49,213 nt of DNA from Streptomyces sporangiiformans. GTDB taxonomy: Bacteria > Actinomycetota > Actinomycetes > Streptomycetales > Streptomycetaceae. The stretch's first letter is position 1. Every line of letters begins with the position of its first letter. Below are positions 27,305 to 34,682 of the stretch, one piece after another. A program made the translations under genes and the position numbers. The notes under the pieces were generated by a model. That model did not search any database and was not told where the DNA came from. It saw only the letters and a program-made list of their open reading frames with translations. The stretch spans positions 1 to 49,213 of the forward strand of contig NZ_VCHX02000346.1 of NCBI RefSeq assembly GCF_005768555.2, given 5' to 3'.

Positions 27305-28455
27305 CCCCTCCCCTCCCTCCCTCACTTGTCGCGCTGTCGGACACCCACGTCGTCCACAAGGCGCGCACCGGCGGTCTGTTCGCGCGCGATCGTGTGTACG
27401 CCCTCACCGGCGCCGATCTCACCCTCGCGCCCGGCGAGACGGTGGGCGTAGTCGGCGAGTCCGGCTGCGGGAAGTCGACGCTCGCCAAGGTGCTGGTGGG
27501 TGTGCAGCGGCCGACCTCCGGGACGGTGTCCTTCCGCGGCCGCGACCTGTGGACGATGCAGCCGGCCGAGCGGCGTACCGCGGTCGGCGGCAGCACCGGC
27601 ATGATCTTCCAGGACCCGTCGACGGCCCTGAACCGGCGGCTGACGGTACGGCAGATCCTGCGGGACCCGCTCGACGTGCACAAGCGGGGGACGGTCCGGC
27701 AGCGGGAAGAACGGGTCCGGGAGCTGATGTCCCTCGTCGGACTGCCGCGCGTACTGGCCGAAGCGCTGCCCGGGCAGCTGTCCGGCGGCCAGCGGCAACG
27801 CGTCGCCATCGCACGGGCCTTGGCGCTCGACCCGGAGTTGGTGGTCGCGGACGAGCCGACGAGCGCGCTGGACGTGTCGGTACGCGCCCAGATCCTGAAT
27901 CTGCTCCTGGACCTGAAGGAGCGGCTGGGGCTGGCCCTCGTCTTCGTCTCGCACGACATCCAGACGGTGCGCAGGATGAGCGACCGTGTCATCACCATGT
28001 ACCTCGGCCGTATCGTCGAGGAGTCCCCGGCCGAAGAGGTCACCGACCGGGCCCGGCACCCGTACACCCGCGCGCTCTTCTCCGCGACGCCCGGGCTTCT
28101 CGATCCGATCGATCCGATTCCGCTGGTGGGGCCGGTGCCGTCGGCCACCCGGCCGCCGAGCGGGTGCCCGTTCCGTACGCGGTGCTGGAAGGCCGACGAC
28201 CTGTGCGCCGAGGTCATGCCCGGCTTCGCGGACGCGGGCGCAGACCCGGACGCGGATGCGGACGCGGGCGCAGACCCGGACGCGGATGCGGACGCGGGCG
28301 CAGGCGCGGGCGCGGGCGCGAGGCCGGGTGCGGACGCGGCCGTGTCGAGGCCCGGGCATCGCTTCCGGTGCCACCATCCTGTGGAGGACGGGCAGTCGAC
28401 ACGTGACCTCGTCGCGCAGGCTGTCGCCACTGTTCCGGTTCTGAAGCGATCCTAG
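27301..28455 (+). CDS. ABC transporter ATP-binding protein (DppF type)
   Basis: Second ATPase of the importer, 384 residues from GTG 27301, which overlaps the previous stop by three bases. Walker A GESGCGKSTLAKVLVG, Q-loop IFQDPSTALNRRLTV, signature LPGQLSGGQRQRVAIARAL, Walker B ELVVADEPTSALD and switch VSHDIQTV are complete. The C-terminal oligo-transport domain has the motif CPFRTRCWKADDLCAEVMPGFADA; it is then interrupted by an Asp/Ala/Gly repeat of about 35 residues before the end of the family motif, PGHRFRCHHP. A longer upstream frame overlaps the fused gene and is not used. Confidence 0.92.
28228..28302 (+). repeat. 30-base tandem repeat inside the DppF-type gene
   Basis: Two exact 30-base copies (28228-28257 and 28258-28287) and half of a third code for the unit ADAGADPDAD. 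A further GCGGGC run extends it to about 28323. The in-frame length means the number of copies could vary without breaking the gene. The insertion separates two halves of a conserved domain end. Confidence 0.85.
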
Positions 28456-28463
28456 GAGCCTCA

Positions 28464-29399
28464 ATGACCCTTCCCGCCCCGTTGGCCGGTGTCGTCCCGC
28501 CCGTCTGCACTCCGCTGACACCGGACCGCGAGGTGGACGTACCCTCGCTCATCAGGCTCGTCGATCATCTGGTGGCGGGCGGGGTGCACGGGCTGTTCGT
28601 GCTCGGATCCTCGTCCGAGGCGGCCTATTTGACCGACCGTCACCGCAAGCTCGTGGTCGACACCGTCGTCGCTCACGTCGCCGGTCAGCTCCCCGTCCTC
28701 GCCGGGGCCATCGACATGACGACGCCTCGGGTACTCGACCACGTCCGGTACGTCACGGAAGCGGGCGCCGACGCGGTGGTCGTCACCGCGCCCTTCTACA
28801 CCGGTACGCATCCGGCGGAGATCGACCGTCACTTCCGGCTGATCGCCTCGCGGTCCCCGGCGCCGGTCTTCGCGTACGACCTTCCCCAGTCCGTCCACTC
28901 CAAGCTCGGCGCGGAGCTGGTGCTGGAGCTCGCCGCGGACGGGGTGCTGGCCGGGCTGAAGGACTCCAGCGGGGACGCGGGCGGGTTCCGGGCCGTCGTG
29001 ATGGGTGCGCGTACGCGTCCCGCCGTCTCCGGGTTCAGTGTGCTGACGGGCTCCGAGCTGGTGGTCGACACCGCGTTGGCGATGGGTGCGGACGGGGCCG
29101 TGCCCGGTCTGGGGAACGTGGATCCCGAGGGGTATGTGCGGTTGTACCGGTTGTGCCGGGAGGGGGACTGGGAGGGGGCTCGGGCGGAGCAGGAGCGTTT
29201 GTGTGCGTTGTTCGAGATGGTGCGGGTGGGGGATCCGGGGCGGATGGGCGGGAGTTCGTCGGCGCTCGGGGCGTTCAAGGCGGCGCTGCGTCTACGGGGG
29301 GTGATTGACTGCTCGGTAACGGCGGAACCCCAGGTACCTCTGTCACCGGACGAGGTGGAACGGGTGGGCAAGTACCTCGCCGGGGCCGGGCTGCTCTGA
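28464..29399 (+). CDS. DapA-family aldolase or lyase (dihydrodipicolinate synthase/N-acetylneuraminate lyase superfamily)
   Basis: A 311-residue TIM-barrel enzyme using a Schiff-base lysine. It has the opening GVVPPVCTPLTPDREVDVPSLIRLVDHLVAGGVHGLFVLGSSSEAAYLT, the catalytic Tyr in VFAYDLPQSVH, and the Schiff-base Lys in LAGLKDSSGD. In true DapA the second motif is normally GTTGES; here GSSSEA, so a role in lysine synthesis is unlikely. Placement as last gene of the ABC operon (8 bases after it) suggests it breaks down the imported compound, perhaps a keto-sugar acid; that is inference. The exact substrate cannot be read. Confidence 0.85.
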   Translation: MTLPAPLAGVVPPVCTPLTPDREVDVPSLIRLVDHLVAGGVHGLFVLGSSSEAAYLTDRHRKLVVDTVVAHVAGQLPVLAGAIDMTTPRVLDHVRYVTEAGADAVVVTAPFYTGTHPAEIDRHFRLIASRSPAPVFAYDLPQSVHSKLGAELVLELAADGVLAGLKDSSGDAGGFRAVVMGARTRPAVSGFSVLTGSELVVDTALAMGADGAVPGLGNVDPEGYVRLYRLCREGDWEGARAEQERLCALFEMVRVGDPGRMGGSSSALGAFKAALRLRGVIDCSVTAEPQVPLSPDEVERVGKYLAGAGLL

Positions 29400-29648
29400 G
29401 GGTAGGTCAGTCCGTCGTGGGACCGGCCGAGCAGGACTGCCTTCTCCCGCAAGCCACCCAGCGTTACAGCTTCGTACACAAGGCCCGCAGGGCCTTGCCC
29501 CTGCGGCATGCGGAATGATCGAATCCGCACCACGGAAGCCGGGTTCTCTCCCCCCCCACACACACAACACGGCGGGCTCAGCAGCCCCCGCCCCTCTCTA
29601 TCCCCCCGGAGAGCCCGTGAGCAACGACGACGTCCCCACGAGGTAAAA
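29400..29648. other. Intergenic region with hairpins and a possible gene remnant
   Basis: About 250 bases. On the minus strand from ATG 29509 the reading MPQGQGPAGLVYEAVTL then GGLREKAVLLGRSHDG looks protein-like for some 35 residues and then runs into nonsense antisense to the lyase gene; it could be a leftover of a broken gene. The T/C-rich part 29545-29610 has nothing clear. No strong ribosome site precedes ATG 29649. Confidence 0.4.
29480..29506 (+). terminator. Candidate terminator of the ABC-lyase operon
   Basis: Two overlapping hairpins: AAGGCC/GGCCTT (29480-29496) and the stronger CCGCAGGG/CCCTGCGG (29484-29491 with 29499-29506, 7-base loop). They exclude each other. They lie about 80 bases past the lyase stop, without a T-tract. 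Confidence 0.5.
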
Positions 29649-31151
29649 ATGTCGCTCCGCGATGGCAGCCACTCCACCGATCACGCAGTATCCGCAGCAG
29701 ATCATGATCCGCTCACCGTCACCGACCCTGATCCAACGCTGTACAACGACGACCTTGCCCCACTGCCGCACAAGAAGCGGAAGTGGGGCATGTTTTCGAT
29801 CTTCAACGTCTGGTCGAGCGACATTCATAGCCTCTTCGGCTACACCCTGGCCGCCACGTTGTTCACGACCTCCGGCCTGAACGGCTGGTGGGTGTTCGCC
29901 GGCATCATCCTGGCCGGGTTCATCGTGATGCTGCTGGTGAACCTGATGGGAAAGCCGAGCGTCAAGTACGGCATTCCCTACCCGGTCATGGCCCGGGCCG
30001 GCATGGGCGTACGCGGTGCGCAGTTCCCCGCACTGGTGCGGGCCACCGTCGCCATCTTCTGGTACGGCGTGCAGACCTACTTCGCCTCCACGGCGATCGC
30101 ACTGCTGATCACCGCGACCACCGGATACACGGGCAGCGGAAACTTCCTCGGCATGAGCTCCGTCGGCTGGATTTCCTATGTCATCGTGGCGGTGTTCCAG
30201 CTGGGGCTGTTCCTGCGGGGCATCGACTGGATCACCCGCTACCTCAACTGGGCCGGCCCGTTGGTCTACCTGGTCATGATCGCGCTGGCGGCGATCATCT
30301 GGAATGAGGCGGGAAGCGGTCTGCTGACCGAACTCGGCAACATCTTCGCAGGGTCCGGCGGCGACGACAGCACGTCGGTCTCGGCGTTCGTGAGCGTGGT
30401 CGGCACGATGGTGGCCTACTTCGCCGCGGTGATCATCAATTACGGTGACTTCTCCCGGTTCGTCAAGACCGAGCGGCAGATGGCATGGGGGAACTTCTTC
30501 GGACTGCCGGTCAGCCTCGCGCTCTTCTCGTACCTGGCCCTGGTCATAACCGCCGGCACGGGAGTGCTGTTCGGGAAGCCGCTGACCAACCCCTCCGACA
30601 TCGTGGATCGGGTCGACAACACCTGGCTGACGATCATCGCAGCGCTGACCTTCTTCACCGCCACGGTCGGGATCAACCTGGTTGCGAACTTCATCCCGCC
30701 CGCCTACGACCTGACCAACACGAGCCCCGACATCATCAGCGCCCGTGGCGGCGGCGTCATCACGGCGCTGGTCGCGTTCGTCGTCGGCGCGCTGTGGATA
30801 CCCGTGATCAGCCACCTGGGACTCGCGAAGTTCGTGGACACACTGGGCGCGCTGCTGGCGCCGCTCTACGGGATCGTGGTGATCGACTACTACCTGATCC
30901 AAAAGCAGCGGCTCAACGTGCAGGACCTGTTCACGGCCGAGCCGGACGGCACCTACTACTACAACAGGGGCTGGAACGTCAGGGCGCTCGCAGCGTTCGG
31001 CCTCGCCGCGATCTTCTCCGTCTCCACGGTATGGGATCCCGCGATGAGCGACCTGACCGGGTTCGCATGGATCATCGGGGCAGCCCTTGGCGGGGCACTG
31101 CACTACCTGTTCATGCGTGGAAGTGCCTGGGTGCGCGCATCGCTGCGCTGA
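29649..31151 (+). CDS. NCS1-family nucleobase/hydantoin/allantoin transporter
   Basis: A 500-residue permease with about 12 membrane helices, importing a nucleobase-like compound with a cation. Family landmarks: an N-terminal LPHKKRKWGMFSIFNVWSSDIHSLFGYTLAA, the signature MGKPSVKYGIPYPVMARAGMGVRGAQFPALVRA, and helix 10-11 region FIPPAYDLTNTSPDIISARGG. These match the Mhp1-like branch that carries hydantoins, allantoin, uracil or cytosine; the substrate cannot be chosen. ATG 29649 is taken as start, the frame being open upstream without good coding character. It stands alone between the ABC operon and the IPT/TIG locus. Confidence 0.9.
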   Translation: MSLRDGSHSTDHAVSAADHDPLTVTDPDPTLYNDDLAPLPHKKRKWGMFSIFNVWSSDIHSLFGYTLAATLFTTSGLNGWWVFAGIILAGFIVMLLVNLMGKPSVKYGIPYPVMARAGMGVRGAQFPALVRATVAIFWYGVQTYFASTAIALLITATTGYTGSGNFLGMSSVGWISYVIVAVFQLGLFLRGIDWITRYLNWAGPLVYLVMIALAAIIWNEAGSGLLTELGNIFAGSGGDDSTSVSAFVSVVGTMVAYFAAVIINYGDFSRFVKTERQMAWGNFFGLPVSLALFSYLALVITAGTGVLFGKPLTNPSDIVDRVDNTWLTIIAALTFFTATVGINLVANFIPPAYDLTNTSPDIISARGGGVITALVAFVVGALWIPVISHLGLAKFVDTLGALLAPLYGIVVIDYYLIQKQRLNVQDLFTAEPDGTYYYNRGWNVRALAAFGLAAIFSVSTVWDPAMSDLTGFAWIIGAALGGALHYLFMRGSAWVRASLR

Positions 31152-31362
31152 CGGGCTACGGCGCCGACCGTGCTCCAGCCGATCTGAACTGAGCAACCGG
31201 GCCTGAGAGCCATGGAGTTGGAGGGCACTGGCCTGGGCTGTAGGCGCGTCGAGGGCGACCGGGGTCCGACCTCGGTAATCCCGGTCCGACCTCGCTGACC
31301 GAGGTCGGACCGGCTGCCGTTGCGCGTGTTGCCAGAGCCGGCCTGGCGGCTTGGCCGCCTTC
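31152..31362. other. Intergenic region between the NCS1 gene and the IPT/TIG locus
   Basis: 211 bases between two convergent genes. Apart from the repeat hairpin at 31263-31313 it shows no gene or promoter that I can support. Confidence 0.5.
31263..31313. terminator. Terminator with a duplicated arm
   Basis: A perfect 14-base stem, CCGGTCCGACCTCG (31281-31294) with 31300-31313, and a 5-base loop. An extra copy of one arm, GGTCCGACCTCGG, lies just upstream (31263-31275), so two alternative hairpins can form. Located between convergent genes, it likely ends both transcripts. Confidence 0.7.
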
Positions 31363-32673
31363 TCAAATGCCGGGCGGGGAGAGCCGGGTGTACGGGGTGC
31401 TGGTGCTGGTTCCGGCCGGGGTGGTGGCGGTGACGCTGACGGTTCCGGCGGGGCCGGGAGGCGCGACAGCGGTGAGGAGGGTGTCGGAGACGACGGTGAA
31501 TCCGGCGAGGTCGGTACCGAAGCGGACTTCCGTGGTCGCGGTGAGGTTTTCCCCGGTGAGGGTGACGGTGTTGCCGCCCGCGGTCGGTCCCTGGTCTGGT
31601 GCCGCACCGCTGAGTGTCGGCGGGTCGAGGTAGGTGTAGGCGGCGCTGCTGCTGGTGCCGCCCGGTGTGGTGACGGAGACGGTGACGGTTCCGGCTGCCT
31701 GAGCGGGTGCGACCGCGTCGATCTCGTCGTCGGAGACGACCGTGAACGTCATGGCCGGTGTCGCGCCGAAGCTGACAGCGGTGGCCGCGAGGAGGTGGGA
31801 GCCGGTCAGTGTGACCGCGTTGCCCCCTGCGGTGGGTCCGGCCGAGGGGGTCAGCACGGAGACGGCGGGATCGGGCAGGTAGTGGTAGTAGACGTTGCCG
31901 GATGTGGTGCCGCCCGGGGTGACGACGGTGACGGCGACGTCGCCGGCGGCTGCGGCTGCGGCGGGAACCGTCGCGGTGATCTGGGTTGCGGAGTCCACCG
32001 TGTAGGCGGCGCCGGCGGTCCCGAAGCGGACTTGTGTGGCGCCGTCCAGTCCGGTCCCGGTCAGTACGACGGCATTGCCGCCTGCCAGGGGGCCCTGGTT
32101 GGGAGTCACGGCGGCAAGTGTGGGAGCGACGACGTAGGTGTAGGGAATGCCGTTGCTCGTCCCGCCCGGCGTCACCACCGTGATGTTGGCTGTGCCCGCG
32201 GCCCTGGCCGGTGCTGTGGCAGTGATCTGCGTCGCGGAGACCACAGCGAATGCGGCCGTGGTATTGCCGAAACGGACCTGCGTGGCGCCGTTGAAGGAAG
32301 TCCCGGTGAGCGTGACCGTATTGCCCCCGGACGTCGGCCCTTTGACGGGTGCCACAGCGCTGATCACGGGGGTGGCGATCGTATAGGTGAAGCCGATGCC
32401 GTTGCTGGTGCCGCCGGTGGTGGTCACCGTGATCTGGACCGTTCCTGAGCCGGCGGGGGCCACTGCGGTGATTTTGGTGGTGGATACCACGGTGTACGAA
32501 CTCGCGGAAGCGGCTCCGAATTTGACCGCGGTGACGCCGGTGAAGCCGCTGCCCGTCAGTGTGACGGTCGTCCCGGCTACGCCGGAGACAGGGCTGCTCA
32601 GATTGATGACGGGGGCGGCCAGTACCGCTGAAGGACGCGCTCCTGCTGTCGGTGCCTTGTCTGTTTTGGCCAT
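31363..32673 (-). CDS. Five-domain IPT/TIG repeat protein
   Basis: A 436-residue protein made of five immunoglobulin-like IPT/TIG domains of about 83 residues, beginning at PVINLSSPVSG, PVISAVAPVKGPTSGGN, PTLAAVTPNQGPLAGGN, PAVSVLTPSAGPTAGGN and PTLSGAAPDQGPTAGGN. Each shows the family pattern VTLTG, VRFG, VTTPGGTS and YTY. The 20-residue head (MAKTDKAPTAGARPSAVLAA) is not a signal peptide, and there is no membrane anchor, so export, if any, is by an unknown route. ATG 32673 has a strong GAAGGAGG ribosome site. A long 5' leader carries the element at 32861-32920 shared with the other IPT/TIG gene. Binding or adhesive role is inferred from the fold. Confidence 0.9.
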   Translation of the reverse strand: MAKTDKAPTAGARPSAVLAAPVINLSSPVSGVAGTTVTLTGSGFTGVTAVKFGAASASSYTVVSTTKITAVAPAGSGTVQITVTTTGGTSNGIGFTYTIATPVISAVAPVKGPTSGGNTVTLTGTSFNGATQVRFGNTTAAFAVVSATQITATAPARAAGTANITVVTPGGTSNGIPYTYVVAPTLAAVTPNQGPLAGGNAVVLTGTGLDGATQVRFGTAGAAYTVDSATQITATVPAAAAAAGDVAVTVVTPGGTTSGNVYYHYLPDPAVSVLTPSAGPTAGGNAVTLTGSHLLAATAVSFGATPAMTFTVVSDDEIDAVAPAQAAGTVTVSVTTPGGTSSSAAYTYLDPPTLSGAAPDQGPTAGGNTVTLTGENLTATTEVRFGTDLAGFTVVSDTLLTAVAPPGPAGTVSVTATTPAGTSTSTPYTRLSPPGI

Positions 32674-32860
32674 GCCGGACCTCCTTCGAGAAGGGGATCG
32701 TCCTCGGAACGCACGCCGAGGATGGGTCGGAAGGCGGGCCCACGCACTGCATTGCCGCGTGCATCGGGTGGCCCATGAAGTCACCACCGGCACCGACTGG
32801 TTCTACCCAAACACCTCTCGGGGGCGCCCATCGTGACAGATCCGCATTCGACGCTGACTG

Positions 32861-32920
32861 CCACTCCCCCCGGAGAGGACGGGCAGCCCACCGGTTCGGA
32901 TAATTGAGTAACCCATAGGG
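32861..32920 (-). promoter_or_regulatory. Shared upstream element, copy A
   Basis: Read on the minus strand from 32920, it includes TATGGGTTACTC, then ATCCGAACCGGTGGGC, then TGCCCGTCC and a CCGGGGGG run. The same order is found at 34431-34491 before the other IPT/TIG gene: TATGGGT, CGAACCGGTGGGC and CCGGGGG are identical and the overall match is about three quarters over 60 bases. The GGGTTA lies 236 bases before the start codon; GTTC-N16-GGGTTA resembles a SigB-type promoter, so this may be promoter plus early leader. The GGGC-T-GCCC part is palindromic. Confidence 0.65.
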
Positions 32921-32968
32921 AGCCGTCATTGAACAACGTCAGTGACCGAGCATCACTCAGATGGGTGA

Positions 32969-32985
32969 GCGCATTACCAATGCGC
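32969..32985 (-). terminator. Terminator of the ice-binding-like gene
   Basis: A perfect 7-base stem GCGCATT/AATGCGC with a 3-base loop, beginning five bases after the stop codon of the gene ending at 32990. Confidence 0.5.
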
Positions 32986-32989
32986 CGCA

Positions 32990-34123
32990 TCAGATGTCGA
33001 AGTCGCTGTCCGCGGACGTCCGCCTCTTCCGGACCGCGTACACAATCCAACCGCCCAGCAGGATCGCGCCCGCGGAGATCGCACCGGGAACGACATACTC
33101 CTCCGGACCGGTCTCTGCCATGTGGTCGGCGCCCTCCGGCCTGTGATGGTCATCGTCGTCGTCGGACGAGTGCCCGTGCGGAGGGCGGGGATGAGAGGTC
33201 TCACGACTGCCCGGGACACCTCTCGGACCACGGGGGCCGGCCGGACCGGTCTCTCCCTGCGGACCTCGCGGTCCGGTGGATCCTTGGGCTCCTTCCTCTC
33301 CGGTGGGTCCAGCCGGTCCGGAAGGTCCCGCAGGTCCTGCCGATCCCGTGGCTCCGGCCGGCCCGGGCGGACCGACGAGGCCGTTGAGGGTGATCACGGA
33401 GTTTTCCAAGGTCACGCTGCCTTCACGCGACAACGCACCGCCGTGGATCCAGCTTCCCGATTCCAGGGAGATCGAGTTCACCGCCATGATCGTGCCCTGG
33501 AAGAACGAGTCGGCGCCCAGTGTGGCGGTGTCGGCGACCTGCCAGAACACGTTGGACGCCTGAGCGCCATTGCGAAGTTCGAGATAGCTGTTCGTGCCGG
33601 TCGTCAGAGTCGAGTCGAGCTGGAACACCCAGACCGCGTTCGGGTCTCCCCCGGCATCCAGCGTCAGCGTCCCGGTGTAGCTCAGAGGACCGGCGGCATG
33701 GTAGACGCCTGGAGTCAGAGTGTTCCCACCGATGTCCCCCGCCATGTTTGCATCCGGGGCCTGGCCCGCCGCGTCGTCGTACGCGTTCTCAAGGTCCGTC
33801 TGTGCCTGCGCCGCGATGGCGTCGGCCGTATGGGTCGCGCCGTACACGATTCCCGGCGGGAAGCCGGTCGCATCGCTTCCCGGGCTGACTCCGAGATCAC
33901 CCTGGACAATGCTGTTGCCTGTGTTGGCGACACCTGTGCCGGCCAGGATTGCGTAACCCTTGGCGCTCGCCAGATCCACCGGGGTCGCAACGGCCAGTGC
34001 CTGTCCGGAGGTCAGTACAAGCCCTGCCAAACACGTCAGGAGAGCACCGGCGACCAGTGCGGTGAAGGCTCTCAGCTGCCGCCATTCACGCAAAGGAGCA
34101 GCAGGGCGGCTAGTTTCTGGCAT
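32990..34123 (-). CDS. DUF3494 ice-binding-like surface protein with collagen-like stalk and sortase-type anchor
   Basis: A 377-residue four-part protein. Residues 1-46: signal peptide (FTALVAGALLTCLAGLVLT). Residues 48-247: DUF3494 domain, the beta-solenoid of ice-binding proteins, with VDLASAKGYAILAGTGVANTGNSIVQGDLGVSPG, LTPGVYHAAGPLSYTGTLTL, WVFQLDSTL and FFQGTIMAVNSISL. Residues 248-307: 20 unbroken Gly-X-Y triplets rich in GPP, GPA and GPR, a collagen-like stalk. Then an Asp/His linker (DDDDDHH), MAETG (335-339), a membrane helix and RKRR: the layout of a sortase substrate, close to the LAXTG of Streptomyces sortase E. ATG 34123 has GGAAGG upstream. Ice binding is not proven; adhesion is equally likely. 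Confidence 0.88.
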   Translation of the reverse strand: MPETSRPAAPLREWRQLRAFTALVAGALLTCLAGLVLTSGQALAVATPVDLASAKGYAILAGTGVANTGNSIVQGDLGVSPGSDATGFPPGIVYGATHTADAIAAQAQTDLENAYDDAAGQAPDANMAGDIGGNTLTPGVYHAAGPLSYTGTLTLDAGGDPNAVWVFQLDSTLTTGTNSYLELRNGAQASNVFWQVADTATLGADSFFQGTIMAVNSISLESGSWIHGGALSREGSVTLENSVITLNGLVGPPGPAGATGSAGPAGPSGPAGPTGEEGAQGSTGPRGPQGETGPAGPRGPRGVPGSRETSHPRPPHGHSSDDDDDHHRPEGADHMAETGPEEYVVPGAISAGAILLGGWIVYAVRKRRTSADSDFDI

Positions 34124-34682
34124 TCATATGGCCTTCCAAATTCATTCCCGGAGTCACTACGGCGTCAGGGCGAACGGAAAAGCAGCAACGCACAGAGGCA
34201 TGCATGGCGGTCGACAGTCGTCCGGGAGGACAACGCCCGTGTATATGAGATCACTGTCGAGTTCCACTTCCGGGTATCCGTCCGAGTGATCCTGCCAAGC
34301 GCCCGTCGGCTGACCGAATTCTTCATGTGCCGTGGGAGCGCGTGATGTTCTCGCCGAATCCAGGTTTGTGATGCGTGTGCGCTCGGCCGTTCGGGTGGTC
34401 CGCCTGTTACTCCCTTGTCACGCGTGGGGCTGTATGGGTCACTTCAGATAGCGAACCGGTGGGCCGCCCATCCCGTACCGGGGGAGCGTGGTAGAGGGCG
34501 GCGCCTGCCGGTTTTTCTTTCCCTGCCTCCGCACAGGGACGCGGCAGTTGTCATGGCGACGCCTGGCTGCCCTCCACGGGGGAGGGATCACACGCTCGTG
34601 GCCCCCCAGGTACGGACCGGCGACAAGGCCGTACGGCCGGTTCTCTGCGTCCATCCGTTCTCGTCCAGCGAGGAGCATCCTC
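34124..34682. other. Intergenic region of 559 bases between divergent surface-protein genes
   Basis: This region should hold the promoter of the ice-binding-like gene (leftward) and the promoter and leader of the three-domain IPT/TIG gene (rightward). I see the shared element at 34431-34491, and after it about 190 bases of leader containing a T-rich stretch (GGTTTTTCTTTCCC near 34511). No credible gene is present; the leader part is open in two frames, but they do not look like proteins. Confidence 0.6.
34431..34491 (+). promoter_or_regulatory. Shared upstream element, copy B
   Basis: Contains TGTATGGGTCACTT, CGAACCGGTGGGCCGCCC and CCGGGGGAGCGTGG, in the same order as copy A at 32861-32920. 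GGGTCA lies about 245 bases before the start codon of the IPT/TIG gene at 34683, nearly the same distance as in copy A. TGGGC-C-GCCCA is a perfect odd palindrome. Could be promoter, operator or the start of a structured leader RNA. Confidence 0.65.

Larger units (their letters stand above)
32674..32989 (-). other. Leader and promoter region of the five-domain IPT/TIG gene
   Basis: 316 bases without a gene of their own. They hold, in the direction of the IPT/TIG gene, the terminator of the upstream ice-binding-like gene, the shared element at 32920-32861, and about 190 bases of leader with a long imperfect inverted repeat around TGGGCCAC/GTGGGCCC (32737-32776). The strong ribosome site closes it. 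Confidence 0.6.

Noticed and set aside
28829..29677. Minus-strand frame opposite the DapA-family gene
   Set aside because: Mostly antisense shadow; only about 35 codons in the gap look protein-like and are noted separately.
32861..32920. Known riboswitch (for example c-di-AMP or c-di-GMP type) as explanation of the shared element
   Set aside because: I could not match the conserved core sequences of those classes; the element is reported as unassigned.
31598..33000. CRISPR-like array in the repeated IPT/TIG DNA
   Set aside because: The repeats are protein-domain repeats with a period of about 250 bases and diverged sequence, not short identical repeats with unique spacers.
34488..34682. N-terminal extension of the three-domain IPT/TIG protein
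   Set aside because: The extension is Arg/Pro/His-rich and covers the conserved leader; ATG 34683 has a GAGGAG ribosome site.
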